Source of the DNA: Diplonema papillatum | Taxonomy: Eukaryota; Euglenozoa; Diplonemea; Diplonemida; Diplonemidae | Reading direction: 5' to 3' | DNA length: 64,000 nucleotides | Assembly: GCA_030068145.1 (NCBI GenBank) | Contig: JAPJBO010000408.1 | Coordinates: 1 to 64,000, forward strand | In this document: positions 21,656 through 33,935 of the stretch, piece by piece | Layout: the number at the start of each line of letters is the position of its first letter | Position numbering within the stretch: position 1 is the first letter of the stretch | Made by a program: the position numbers and the translations under genes | The notes under the pieces: generated by a model | Databases searched by the model: none | What the model saw: only the letters and a program-made list of their open reading frames with translations | What the model was told of the DNA's origin: nothing

Positions 21656-21805
21656 TTTATTAGAGTTATAGTTCGCTTGAGTGTTTATTGGTTGTTTTGT
21701 CCAATCTTATCATGTGCAGCCGTTCGCAAATGTTCCCGTTCGTACAAAATTACTACTACTTAAAGGAGGTCTTAGAGTGGAAGTTCGCTCGAAACCTTTT
21801 TTTGG
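21656..21805. repeat. Pair of R3-type ends
   Basis: The motif TAGAGTTATAGTTCGCTTGA near 21660 and TAGAGTGGAAGTTCGCTCGA near 21772 resemble the R3 motif TTTAGAGTTAAAGTTCGCTT found at 44120, 44519 and 60271. They have the same orientation and enclose about 110 bp. They could bracket one decayed element. Confidence 0.5.
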
Positions 21806-23974
21806 TAAGCACTAACGATGCTTATTTCCCCTGTTTTGACACGATACGCTCCCACTGACTCTCTCTGCAAGAGCTTCCAACAAAAACCCGTCAAAGTACG
21901 GTTTTACACAAGAAAATCACAGGCCAGGTTTCACGTCCGAAACCTGCATTCCGATGGCTTCCGCCTTGGCCAAAAGCCAGCTACAGGCCCTTCAGCCATT
22001 TCAATGTTTTCCGATACCAGGACTGTTGTTGGAGACTAAGCGTTGGTAACCGATGTGGAAGTGACACAAAGTCAAGAGTGCGGCGTTTAGCCGGTACTTC
22101 TTTGCGCAAGCGCCTGAAGACATCTGGGAGAAGAACTACAGACTGAAAGCAGAATCATTGGAAGAATGAAAATAGAAAAACGAACCTTTGCAAAGAGTTG
22201 AGGGGGCAGGGTGCGGGTAAAAAGAGTGACGAGCAAGATTCAGCAATGCATCAGAACTACAAACTCTTTTCTGGGCTTTTTTAAAAATATGAGTACAGAA
22301 CGTAGATGCTACAGTCTTCATATAAGAAAAACGAGAAAAGACGACAAGGCTAGTGATACAGGGAGGGTCGGAATCAGCGAGGACTAGGGAAATGCCTGAG
22401 ACCTAAAGGGGTTGGGCAGGGAAACGTGCGGGAAGCGTGACTGGTGGCATCGTGGCAAAGCGTAGCTTCTCATTAACCGCGGCGTGGCTCCGGTCTTGAC
22501 GAGAATCCACAATGCACAAGGGAACCATTCAAAGCAGGCGCGTCTCTCGTCTTCGCAAGGAACGACAAGTACGATCGCATCCCGGTTCTCGCGCGCGGGA
22601 ACTGCAGAAAGGACTCGGTTTGACAGCGACAACGGCTGGGGGAAAAAGAACTTTGGCGCCACCAACGCAACACGGGGTGCTAAGGATTATGTCACTCGTA
22701 GGAAAGAAAGTTAGCTGGTTTCTTAGCAGCTCGTATCTCGGTCGGCTTTGTCGGCCCCGACCCCGCAATTCTTAGGTCACGGAGTTGAACCGAAGTACAT
22801 TCTTCGGGTGCAATAGCACTTCAGCTGCGATTGGTATAAAAAGCTGCCTTAACGGGACCAAAAGCAAATGAAAGAGAGAGGGCAAGTGTGTGCGCAACTG
22901 AGGGGGCTTTTGACTATCGTCTCCTCTTGAAAGCGGGCACGAGCTGGTGTGTATCCGCATAGTACGCCAACTGTCACCCTAAGCAATAACAGCCCACCAA
23001 AATGACAAGCCACCGCGGATGCGGACGGAATTGCAAATAATAATAATATCGTGCCGTCCGCCACTTAAGAAGCATCTTTTGCCACGCAAAAGTGTCTTCC
23101 GGGGTAGGAGACACTGATGCTTTGACGAGACGGAAGAGAAATACATGCCCGCTGGTCTGACCCATAAGGCTTTCTGCACAGCTTCTTGAAAATGAGGAGA
23201 GGATGGCAAAAGTCCCCCAAACACGTGTATCATCTTGTAGCTCTTCTATCTTCCGCCGTTGTGCTGCCGCGGCCTTTCCAAGAGAGAGAGAAAGAGAGAT
23301 AGGCAATCTTTTTCTTTACGTGTATATAGAGGGAGAACGTGGCCAAGGCAGGGAAAGCCTGCCGTTGTTACCGGTTTTGGCCGTGGATAGAGAGGGTTGG
23401 CTCGTTCTAAATTGCTGCGTAAGAGTTTGCTCCCTTCCGGTTCTCATTGATTCAGCTACGCCGCATGGGCTCGCTCTTTGCGACAAGTCTGGCTTTGCAT
23501 CAAGTCAAGGCTGTCATAGAGCAACACCAACCAGCATGGGAGAACAGGAGTGAGGAACAGCGTTGTCTGTTGGCGAATTTTGCAGGGTTTGATGACAAGA
23601 GAAAATGCGGCTTTGGCTCCTGCCCTTTTCCGCCCTCGTCTGAAGCGAGACGCCAACGAATAAGAAAAACGACAAAGAAATGCAGAAAACAGAGAACGAA
23701 GAAGTGAGAAACGTCGACAACGTCCGGTTGCATTGGGGAAGAATGCAAGAACGTGCTTGGAATGGTATGTGCACCGTGTTTCGGTATTGAAACACACGAC
23801 ACATTGGGCGGACTACTATCATCATAGCGCGAAAGCTGAGTGTCTACAGACAGGTCAGCATCCACATCTAGCAACTGCTTACATGAATACATGTCCTCCA
23901 TCCGTACGATAATAAGAGGGCAGACGTGAGCATTTCAACTTTGTGACGGTACCAGGAATTCGAAGCATTGCCGC

Positions 23975-24080
23975 AAAGGGTCCTTAACGTATCGTATACT
24001 GGTATGCCTTGTGGTAGTGGCAGTACATGCGTGTGCTAGTGTGTGTGTCTTCGTTGCCTATTCCGGCTATTCGACTTTCT
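23975..24080. repeat. Dispersed repeat R2, copy 2
   Basis: It matches the 16446 copy over GGTCCTTAA-GTATCGTATACT, TTGTGGTAGTGGCAGTACAT and TGTGTGTCTTCGTTGCCTATT, in the same orientation. Confidence 0.75.
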
Positions 24081-24829
24081 GCTGGCCACAAACATTTTGT
24101 CACAAAGTGTGATCTTCGTGTCAGTGACAGACTTAAAAACCTAAAGATTTCAATTTATGTGGCAGCTGTATGTTGGATAAATGGGATCATGTAGTTGACG
24201 CACGGCCGCGGGGTACTTTCCCGTCACCAGGGGAAGCTGCCGTTTTCGCATTGCCCTGCTTGCTCCGCCTGACATAAAAGCGGATCTCTCTCCCCCGGAA
24301 CCTGCCGCTGTTTATCACCGCGCACCACACTCTGTCAGGTCTATCCCTATAGCTGCATAGAATTGCCTGGAGCTGTCTATCACGGTGTACCACGGTACAC
24401 GTTGATTTATCAGGAGGGGATGGACCGGCTTACTGACAGGGTAAAACGGTTGACCGCCGCCGCCTGCTTATTCGCGGACCGAGGTTTGACTTGACCACTG
24501 AGACCTTGAGAGGTTGGCGGTCGAAAGGAATAGTCGGCTACATTTGCTGGAGCTACGCGGGGAAGAAGAACACCCGTGCAATAGTGCGAGCGGTACTCCA
24601 TGAGGAGTTGAATAGAACAGTGCTGCACTGGAAAAATCACGACCCGAAAACCTTTTCCTTTTGCGCGGTTTGTCGACTGTGTCAAATATGGCAAGTCCGT
24701 TCCCAGCCTTGCAAACAAACGAAACAGCACGTCTTTTGCACAACCTTCTTCATTCGTGATGCAAAATAAAGACCGCAAGGCCCCCTGAAGCCTCCTCCTC
24801 ACCGATAGGTATGCGAAACTGAGTGGATC

Positions 24830-27805
24830 TTAGATCGCTGGCGGTTGGCCTTCTTTTTCCGACGACTGGCTGAGAAGTGTGAAGATGAGCTCGATGGGGA
24901 GACCGAACTTGTTGTGGATTTGGACGGCCTTGTTCAAGGTGTTGGCGTCTTGCTGCGGTTCCGTCGACTTGCTGGTCTCTCTCGAAATCCAGTCAGCAAA
25001 CCATTGCGTCCTCGCAGGCGACGGGCTGGCTTTGGCGATGTCCTCTGGAACAGCCAACGCTTTCAGCTCGTTTTCCATCTCGATAACGTCCAAGGGCCTG
25101 AGATCCGTCCTGTTAGGTTCCGTATTAATTTGATACTTCACAGCGCAACTTACCGACTAAGCCAAGATGGCATCAGCTTAACCCCTGGGGACACTGCTAA
25201 CGCTGATTTGTGGCTCGTCCGGGGTGTTTCCTTCCTCCGTATTTATACGTTGGCATGGCAAAGCATTCGTGGTCTCCCATTGCATCGGCGTCAAGTTAAG
25301 CGAGGCTGCTGATGGTCAGCACCAAGAATATTGTACTATCTACAACTAACTATTCACTATCATTGATCTGTTGATTCTGATCGTCTGGGTACAAGCCCCA
25401 ACTTCGGAGTGTTCACTTCAGTACAGAGGTACTGTTAGATATTGAAAGCACAGCGAGTCCAGCTAAAGAACGCCCCTGGGAGAGGACATGAGGTGCCAAG
25501 TTCAGGTCTTCGCTGTGCGCGAGGAATGAACACAACGAGCCCCGATGTTATCCTCGGGGTAGAACGCGTGTCTGAAACGTGAGCGCATACGATGGGTCCG
25601 ATAGCTGCGCTTCCTTGAGTGCAACAACGTACTCAGCCTTGCCGTTTTCTCTGGATGCACACGCTTGCGACTTCTGTGTATTTGGGTGGTGTTTTCTCGT
25701 AGTGTTTGAGGTGATTGAAGTTCCTTCCGAAGTCAGACAAAAATATTTCTTACAGCGTTTGGTATCTTCTTTTCGCTGCCACGACGGACGCAAGTGGCGC
25801 GCAGCGGGTAGCGGATCTGCGACGTGGGTGATGGCGTCTGTTCGAGAAAAGATGAGAGAGAGAGAGAACACGTCAAAACAAGTCAAAGGGCGTGGTTAGT
25901 CACGTCTCAGCAGCCCCAGGGCCTCTTCCCACTATGTGTTCTCGTGGTCATCGCTACCCGCGCTGACTTTTCCCGAGAGACGTGTTGAGTGCAGGGACCA
26001 TCTCAGGTTCCGGTCTCCTCACTTGCTCACGGACTTCTATGGTGGCCGCAAGTCGACCAGTCGTAGGCGTGTAGCGGCCGGCCGCTCTTGCACGGTGGGT
26101 GACGGCGCCGCGGGTACAGCCCGAGGTATCCTGCCGGGCCGGTGAGTCCGGCTCGCAAGAGATTGTGTTGCTACGAGATGATATTACTATATTGTGACGG
26201 TGCGCGTATACATACCTCCGCGAGCTTCTCGAGCTCTGGCAGTTGAAGAGCTTCGAAGTCGCACCCTTTTTCGGTGCACTGCGTTTGCTCTTTCCGTTTC
26301 TTGAGGGCAGCTGTGACTTGATCAAAGCGGAGTTCCAGGCACTGTGGCGGCGTCAACTGGGCTTCGCCTGCCATGTGGTTGTAAGCAGCGCAGAACTTGG
26401 TGCTGAAGGGGGCACTGAAAGGCCCAGCGAGAACCTCGTGCTCCGGCTTGCTCTCCGGGCAGTCCAGCTCACCGCCAAGCTGGACAAGCATCGCGCTAAT
26501 GTTGTCTTTGCTGCCTCTGGCCATGGCTTCGTCGACGATAGCCGCCGCAATGGTCGCCAAGTCCTGCGTGTTTGAGTGGGTGTGCGAGAAGTAGTTTGGG
26601 AACACATGAGTCCCAATCGGGATCTCATGACGAACCTATCAACATCTTGAGAGAGAGAGAGAGAACACATCAAAACAAGTCAAAGGGTGTGGGCCTCCAC
26701 CGTCAGGTGGGCCAGGTTAGATTCGGGGTGGCTCCCTGGGAGGGACAGGGACGGGGTTAGTCACGCCTTAGCAGTCCCAGGGCCTCTCCCCCCACCTGTA
26801 TGTGTTCTCGTGGTCACCGCTACCGCGCTGACCTTTCCCGAGAGAGAGAGAGAGACGAGTTGGAGTGCAGGGACCATCTCTTCGAGGAGTTTCCGGTCGC
26901 CTCACTACTTTGATCCAATTCGAGCGAGGGCGTGTATTTTCCTTCGTAAACCGTCGTTGAAGCATGCAATCAGACTAACGCTTCCAAATTGCCGTTAGTT
27001 GTTGTTTGCTCAGAATTGAACGGTCATGGACACGGAGCAAATGGTGGAGAATGGAGACCTGCTTCAGGATGAGCCGCTCAGCGATGAAGTCGATGACGTT
27101 CGGGTTTGAGAAGGCGTCGTTTTCGAAGACACCATCACAGCAAAGGAGGACGACGTCGCCTTCCTGTGCGTCGTGGTGCACGATGTCGGGAACCGCTATG
27201 ACCTTGCTGGTAAGCGCGCACTTGCTCTTGTAGGAGGCGTCCCCGAAAGCCCTGCTGACTGCCAGAGATCCATCGACTCTGTTGTTTGCGACGTGACCCC
27301 CGGCTGCTTCGATTCTCCGGCGTTCTTCTGCTTGGGCCGGCTTGTGATCGGTGGTCAAGCTGACGCACCTCTCTTCTCCGTTGGTCAGCGCGCTGCGCTT
27401 CAGGAGCACAATTCGGCTGTCCCCAACGTTTGCAACCTGCAAGTGGTACCCGGTCTCGCTTGCGCTCACGATCATGTACGTACCTGTCGACCCGCCTTCA
27501 ACGCCTTGGTCAATGAATTCCTTGTCGATGGTGAGGGAGAGGTCCTTGAGCTGTTCGTCAGGCATGGGAATCGTAGTCTTGTCCATCACGTCTTTGAACC
27601 TGTCTGCTACATATACAGAGCAGTTCGGCCCGCAATGTCCGTCGAAGACGCCAAAGAAGCCCCAGTCGTCTTTGGAGAAAATGGTGTGTGCGTCTTCCAT
27701 CTTCTCTCTGTAGCCATTCATGAAGGCCAGACCCATGTGAAAGCGCTTGGTCGTCTGCCTCTCAAGCACCTTCGTGGTCACTGGTTTCGGGAGTATCGCA
27801 CCCAT
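24830..27805 (-). CDS. PP2C-family protein phosphatase
   Basis: This is a Mg/Mn-dependent Ser/Thr phosphatase. Exon 1 (27805-27059) carries GYREKMEDAH (residues 31-40), the metal-binding FDGH at about 54-57, a DSRIVLL strand and CCDGVFEND. Exon 2 (26563-26216) carries the late metal-site box GSKDNISAMLV. Both junctions are phase 0 and GT-AG. The C-terminal end is probably exon 25109-24830, joined through a 23-nt microexon (25176-25154) and perhaps an 84-nt exon (25837-25754). With all five exons the product has 493 residues. Residues 2-9 (GAILPKPV) resemble protist PP2Cs, and Gly2 could be myristoylated. Introns 1 and 2 each hold an R1 repeat. Confidence 0.88.
25838..26215 (-). repeat. R1 introner-like element filling PP2C intron 2
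   Basis: On the minus strand it starts at the donor with GTATGTATACGCGCACCGT and contains GGTCCCTGCACTCAACACG. It ends in a C/T run and CTCGAACAG, a good acceptor. It is the long form, with two C/T-rich runs. If the 84-nt exon that follows is real, the repeat equals the intron exactly; otherwise it is nested in a longer intron. Confidence 0.6.
26648..26935 (-). repeat. R1 element, long form, in PP2C intron 1
   Basis: The minus strand reads GACCGGAAACTCCTCGAAGA, then GGTCCCTGCACTCCAACTCG, a C/T run, about 200 bp more, and a second long C/T run ending CTCAAG. It lies wholly inside the 495-bp intron 1, about 85 bp before the true acceptor. It shares more than 100 bp with the intron 2 copy, in the same orientation. 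Confidence 0.8.
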
Positions 27806-28837
27806 GTTTGGCAGGCACGCGTTGTCGCACGGGCGGCGGAAAAGGAACCGGAACCGAAGGTTGCAGCCGTCACGAATGCGTTTGCCTTTTTTGCCGTTTT
27901 CTCAAAATAATGTTCCTTTTGTGTTGTTTTATTTTCCTTTCTGAGTATTTTCTCCTGTTGCTGGTTGTGCTTTATCTCCACCAGTCACACACTTCCCCGT
28001 TCGCGTTTGTTTGACGTGAACGCCACACACGCCGGCTGCAACTGGAAGTAGTAGAGTCGCAGCTCTTGGCAAAACAGATAGATATTTGTTTCTATTCGTC
28101 GCTTGTTCTCACGAAAGGGTCGGCCCTGTTTTACATTACGTCCTCCGACTCCCACACAATCGTGGGTAGCACAAACTCAAGAGGCCTATCAAAGTCAGCA
28201 CTCTTTCCCCACCTGCAGGCATCCCCACAGTTCGCAACCGTCTTCCTGGGGAGAACACACAAACTCAAGTGCGTACACTACCAGGACCAGGCTACTCTCG
28301 GGGAACTCTTGAGTGTTGGCGCGTTCCGGAATATCTGTGGAGAGTGCAGGCTTGTTAGCTTCACGCACACTTGTTCTCACACACATACCGTGCAACCTGC
28401 GGAGAAAACGAAAGGCTACTGCAGCTGCCAAGCGGCGTTTTCCGGGTCCCGAATGCCCGAATAACACAACATTTATAACAACCGGGCGTCGTCGGAAATA
28501 ATTACACGACAACGCCGATTTGACCTGTTTACAGGTTCCTTGTAAGAGACTTTCGCTCTGTTCGCTCGATGCGGCACTCAAAAGCTGCACAAAGAAGAGG
28601 GAACAAAGCCTTCGCTTCAGATGGGAAACACGTCGAAGATACGTCTTCGTGATGCGCTCAATTTTGAATTGCACATAGACACGTTCGATGGGATGGTAGT
28701 GTGAAGGCCTGTGTGAAGGCCACGCCGCATGGCGGGCTGCATGCTGACAATTTCAGACCAGAAATCGTGTCGTGGTTCCGTGCCTTCTATGACGGGAAGG
28801 CGGAAGCTGTCCCGCACGGGGTTATTAAAGTCTTCGG

Positions 28838-28898
28838 ATGTGCAGCGCGTCCACTTACCGGGTCTACCGGTAACCCGGTAAGTGGACGCGCGCACATC
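28838..28898. repeat. Near-perfect hairpin with 26-bp arms
   Basis: The arms GCGCGTCCACTTACCGGGT (28845-28863) and ACCCGGTAAGTGGACGCGC (28873-28891) are exact complements around a 9-base loop. They extend outward by GATGTGC/GCACATC with one bulged A. The origin is unknown; a foldback element or recombination hot spot is possible. Confidence 0.9.
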
Positions 28899-28964
28899 TG
28901 CTACACATTTGACACGTGTTTCGCGTAGAGCATGAGGGAAACATTAGTACGGGGCTTTCTTTTG

Positions 28965-29022
28965 TTTGTGCGCACTAGCGGAACTCACCTGCTTCCTGCA
29001 GGTAAGTTTCCTGCAGTAGGCT
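28965..29022. repeat. Dispersed repeat, partner at 53100-53160
   Basis: The blocks GTTTGTGCG, TAGCGGAACTCACCTGCTT and GGTAAGTTTC-TGCAG recur in the same order and orientation at 53100-53160, inside intron 1 of the 54.6-kb gene. Confidence 0.7.
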
Positions 29023-29105
29023 GCCAACTACCAATTCTTCGTACAACTTGGTTGCCCTCAGCTGCGGCGGGTTGGCTTTCGGGGTGCTGACGTAGCGTTG
29101 AGGTA

Positions 29106-29313
29106 CTACGAAAGAGAGAGAGAGAGAGACGAGTTAGAGTGCAGGGACCATCTCTCCGAGGAGTATCCGGTCGCCCCACTACTATCCCGTACTACTACGG
29201 CGGGCGCAAGTCGTTGCGCCGTGGGCGCGGAGCGAGCCGTGGCCCTGTCAAAGATGATTGTATTGCGAAAGATAAAGCAGATGATCCCGGTGCGCACAGT
29301 CGCGTAAAAATAC
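29106..29313 (-). repeat. R1 introner-like element downstream of HPF1
   Basis: On the minus strand it begins GTATTTTTACGCG and contains GCGACCGGATACTCCTCGGA, then GGTCCCTGCACTCTAACTCG. It ends in a C/T run and TTTCGTAG. It starts about 105 bp after the HPF1 stop, so it would be a 3'-UTR intron or an intergenic insertion. It is the short form (208 bp). Confidence 0.65.
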
Positions 29314-29417
29314 ACGACGGTCGAAGGAACTGCAGATTTTCCAGCGAGAGCCTCACCTCCGCTTCGAAGGGGTTCGGAGAGCCACCCTAAGATTTTCGAA
29401 CAACACTGCTGACGGCA

Positions 29418-30983
29418 TCAGGGGGACGGTGCCGGTTTTTTGTAGTTGCGGCAAACCGGCGGATTTGAGGGGTTGTTGCGGTAGTCCATATGCAGTTGGA
29501 TGACTTCCTCGCAAATCGGCCGGGAGAGCAGCATGTAGGCGACCTTCAGCACCCGCTTCGCTTCGTTGTGAGGACGGGTGTTCGGCTTCGCCAGACAGAA
29601 GTAGTTTGTGCCTACCTCGAGGCCGTGACCGTAGTCGCCTTCGTCGTTTGCGATGTCGACAAACCGCGACACGTCGTCGAAGGAATCGAGATCCGCATCG
29701 GAAGCGGTCCCGGCGTTCATCTTCGATATCAACGACTTCATCTCCGCATCACTCAAAGCGCACTCTCGGTACCCAACCTCCGTTTCCTTGTTGTACGGCA
29801 CGACGAGACCGAGTCTGTTCATCGTAGTCGCCACGACGGCTTTGTCGCGCGCCTTTTTCGTGGCCGCTGCGCTGGAGAGGTTCACGCCTTCCTTCTTCGC
29901 GGCTTCGGCAAACAACGCCTCTAGCTTCGCGTTCTTCTGTTGGCGTTGTTTCTAGTTCGTTTCGTGTTCCTCATCATGAAAAGCCGGTGCTTGAAGGAGT
30001 GTAAACGTTGGGCCGGTCCACCGCCTGATACACTGCGATAGACCGTAGGAGTTTCAGGTTGGTACGGGTTTGCGGCTGAAACTCGACCCCTCGCGCCATC
30101 TATGTTCACCGCCGGTTCCTGATCCATGCTGTCTTCAATCTAAAGAAAGAGTACCTTTGCCGCGCTCAATTGCCAAAGGAATGCCAGCAGAGACGGCGCT
30201 TCCAAATGATGCGTATAGCTTTCTGTTAGTGGGGGGGCGGAGTGTGGTTAGCTAAACTGCAGCATGATACAACAAATTAGTGCGATGTCCTCAATCTCGC
30301 TGGACCAGCGATGAAAAGAGGGATTCTGCCAGCTGCCCACCTGGGCCGAATTCTCACACCTAGTCTTACGAGGCTGTACTTTCGCACGAGGATGCCCACC
30401 AGCGTTGAGTGTCGCTCGAAAATCTATTAATCCGTGAGACTTGGGCACACGGCTGCGAAACCGTGTTCCTGGTCGGCAACAACGTCCCGCTGGGCGGGAG
30501 ACCTTGGTTGGTTGCCGCCCACAGAATGGAGGCGGTGGACAAATTCTCGGAGCACGATCTAAAAACAAGTGGGATACCGAGCGTTCCAGAAGTAATCATC
30601 GACGGAAGCTTCGCGGGGTCGTCGCGGTGGTAGCACCAGTGCTTCGACGGTCGGTTGGTGGAGCTGTCGGTGAGGACGGTAAGTGTCTCGGGAGGGTCGA
30701 ACTTGAACCGCCACTGCATGTGCAGGTGAACACTAGCCGAGTCCAGCTTGCCGTGCAGAAATTCGAACGGGCCGACGAGGCGAACCCCGAGGGAGTCGAA
30801 CGCGGTGAGCGGATCCTTGCTCTTCTCCTCGCACGCCAGCGCCCAGACGCGCCCTATCTCCGCCGGAAACGGCATCCCGTACGCCTCGTTCAGCGTTGTA
30901 AGCCATGCGCCCAGCCTGTCCCCCGCCTCCGTCGTCCCGCCGCCGTTGCTCGGGTCGATTTTCCTCTTCTTCGGCTCTGCCAT
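29418..30983 (-). CDS. HPF1: HPF1, histone PARylation factor
   Basis: HPF1 completes the active site of PARP1/2 and directs ADP-ribosylation to serine. Exon 1 (from 30983) holds the N-terminal fold: ALACEEKSKDPLTAF, SLGVRLVGPFEFL, MQWRFKFDPPE and HRDDPAKLP, which parallels the human LVGPYDIL and WRFYYDPPE. The last exon (about 29947-29418) carries LGLVVPYNKETEVGYRE and VDIANDEGDYGHGLEVG. The Asp-Glu pair in ANDE corresponds to human Asp283/Glu284, the catalytic glutamate. The exon 1 donor is not fixed; phase-0 GT sites lie near 30470. The region from about 30600 to 30420 is less conserved, so an extra intron may hide there. Confidence 0.88.
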
Positions 30984-33935
30984 TTCTTCCGCTCCGTCGG
31001 CGAAGCGGGAGGCGTGCGTGTGTGTTTTATTCAGCGGGAAAAGCTACCTGTTAGTTGGTCGAAAGCTCGGAGTGGTTCAAAGCACCGGGGGGGAAATGTT
31101 TCTTGGGTTTGAAGAGCGCGTGGTCTGTTTCGTGTGGGCTCATCTGTTGAAATATAGTCTCGTGGGGGCATTCGGCCCTGGGGGAAGCGTCGGTCTACTG
31201 CCTGGGCTTATTCTTTTGTATAAGCTGCTTTGTCGGAAGATGCTTGAGAAGACTGCCAGCTGCGAAAGATCAAAGGGAATATAGTGCGGTACTCATCGGC
31301 ATGCCGATGACCCCCCACTATCGCAAAAATATTCCAAGGCCAAAGGAGGTAGTGAGACAGAAAGAAGAGACACCCCGTAAGCAAACACGCGTGAATTCAC
31401 TTTTTGCGAACGTACGAAGTGTACAAGCGCAGTTGCTGATTCACTGGATTTCTCCGTGGCCATCGATGAAGACGTGCTCCCGAATCCCTCTCAGGTGTCA
31501 CCTACTTTCTACGGGCGCTACAGTGTAGGGTACGGATCTGATACGCGGAGATATTTCATCCAACTTTCACATGCTTGCGACCAGCAGACTCTGCAAGAAA
31601 GGGGGGATAAAACAAGAACGCTCTTTTTCTTAGTTCGTTTTTTTTTTCCTCCTACCACTTCTGGCTGTGTTAAGTTGCGAATTATGCCTTTGTCTCGCCT
31701 TATTTTCCCTTCGTTGTTCTTTTTTTGGGCTGCAGTTATTTTCCTTGTTTCCAAGAAGCAATTGTGTCTCTCATCGAGGGCAAATGTCGTTGTGGGGGTC
31801 GCTTAGTTCGTACTTTTCAGTTTCCACGCTAGTAGTGACTGTGACTATCTGTAACGCCCTCTGGATACCACACAATATCCCGTTCAAACGCGCGGGTACC
31901 CTGGTACCTGTAGGTACCATTTCCGGAGGAGCCGAAGAAGGCACTCTCGGAACCTCACGAAAGGCGGCCACTCTACCCACCCGCTCCGGAAGTCTTAACT
32001 CGCGTCCTATAAGCTAAGCCGGTCCTCACCCTCCTGGCAGACCGTGATTCACAGTGAAAGTCCGAGGACGAAAATGTGGCAAAAGTGGCCATCTTCGACG
32101 AATCAAGTCGTTTTCGTGAATCGACAGCAGCTGGCAATGCGATACAGTGCCCCAGGGGATACGGGTGGACCGGCTTAATCCACACACAACGCACACAGCA
32201 AGCGGCGATGATAACCGCGGCGCTGCGTCTGTTCCTCGTGCTGACAGCTTTTCCGGCTTCCTTCCTGAGTCAAACTAAACACTAGTCTCCGTCCTAGCAT
32301 GCGTGTGGCGAAGAAAGCCGATGCAGTACACGGACAAGAAAATAAGCTTCATTTTCGTGATTTTCCTCAATGTATGAACAAGCTTCTCTTGTGCCGCGTT
32401 GCTATTTTCCCCCTCGGACCTCGCAGGGTGCCGACACACCCACGCGTTCACAGGTATCGTTACCTCTGTACAGGGACGAAGAAGTGAATAACTTTTTGCA
32501 AGTAAAACGGAAAAGAACGAAGCTTCTAAAAAAGAAAATAGGAACCCACCCCCGCAACCAACGCAATGCTTGCGCGGACTGTCCCGGTATGGACCCCTTC
32601 ACCGTTATTTTGAAGTTCTGGGCCCACCTTGCAATTATGAGCCGGACCATTCCCTTCTGTGAAGGCCAGCGGCCGGTAATTCTATGCAGCTCCGGGGAAA
32701 GGGGATGGGCCTGATGGATCGTGGTGCAACGAGATGGCCCGTGATGGACAGCGGCAGGCAATGCTAACAGTTTTCGGTGTTGTGTCAAACACTGAGCGAA
32801 AGTCGCACGCTCAGGACAATCAAGACAAGTCAGGTCGGGCGCCCCGCGTGTGTGGAGCGTGGAGCCTCTGCTTCCGTCCTGTTGTGACTTTGTCTGGAGG
32901 AGATGAACTTCAAGTATGCAACTGGCTCACGCATACAGTGGTGTTCCCTACTTCGCTCTCATGCTGAACTGTGCTGAACCCGAGAAACACGGACCCTTCG
33001 TCGTTGCACTCCCGCGGTTTTTCTTGAGATGAGACACGTAAAAAAAAGGAGCTTGAATCTACTTGTTGCAGTCCGTATCCTACCCTGTTGGTATGCACAT
33101 GACGGCGGGTTGGACACGGAGAGGATGCCTAAGGATAAGAGAGAGAGAGAGTGTGTGTGTGTACTGTGCCGCTCAGAGTTTTTCCCGTCAAGGTCGAGAA
33201 TGTCGATAGAACACTGTCCCGACACTGTCCTGCTGGGTCATTCGACATCGCTGGCAGACAAAATCTTCTAAGCGAGCATTTGGGAGCCGACGCCGTTCGT
33301 CGCTGGGGAAACTGCTGCAGATGCGAGCCCCAATCCTCCAAGTCGGGGAAGACAGAGCTGATGCCTTCTCTGACGACTGAACTGGCTAGTAGCCGTTTGA
33401 CACGCAGAATAACACGATAACCAGCCACAACGTGTGCGGCTGTGTGCAATTGTGTACTGTTGCGCACATCTACACACGAAAACGTGAGCAGGGGGAAACG
33501 CTGCGCATTCCTTTCTGGTCGCGCTTCGCAAATGGCGGCCACGTCGCGTTAAAAACGAATAGAACGAAGGGAAAAAAGACGTCTCGTGATGGGCTGCCCA
33601 GCAGCGCCTGCTCTCTCCACTTCCTCTTGCAGAAGGCTCGGGGGCGGCGGCGGTGTTGTGTCTTATTTAGCTTTTCGCCACGTCGCTCGCTGCAGCGAGG
33701 CTTCTCGGTCTCGTTGCGCGGTGCCACACATTACGGGCACACGACGCGCATCACGTGCGTGACGTGTAACTGCGCACTGCCGTCGACACAAAAGGGCGAT
33801 TAGGGCGATTGCGAGCCCAGGTCTGAACGGTCGACCTGTTTGGAAAATTGTGTTATGGCATGATGACACTGGCAAGCTCGTCAATTGGAAAGCGCACTTT
33901 CGCGATAGGGTTACGCTGATAGCGCTACCGCGTCC
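30984..33935. other. Intergenic, no gene seen
   Basis: About 3 kb lie between HPF1 and the CFAP52 3' end. A minus frame at 33129-33542 is open but has no recognisable domain. A GA/GT microsatellite lies at 33139-33162. No other repeat was recognised. Confidence 0.5.

Larger units (their letters stand above)
18806..24829. other. Six kilobases without a recognisable gene
   Basis: I found no frame with a known domain or consistent splice structure. Recognised pieces are R3-type ends near 21658 and 21772 and an R2 copy at 23975-24080. A GA-rich run near 23278 may be a decayed R1 end. An untranslated or very divergent gene cannot be excluded. Confidence 0.5.
27806..29105. other. Intergenic with a long perfect hairpin
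   Basis: This region lies between PP2C and the HPF1 3' side. It contains a 26-bp-arm palindrome at 28838-28898 and part of a repeat (28965-29022) that recurs at 53100-53160. No gene is supported. Confidence 0.5.

Noticed and set aside
24830..25260. Separate small two-exon gene starting at ATG 25173, with a TATAAATA upstream
   Set aside because: Frame and sites fit, but the last exon looks like a PP2C C-terminal end and the phases also join to PP2C, so I prefer the phosphatase model. It is not excluded.
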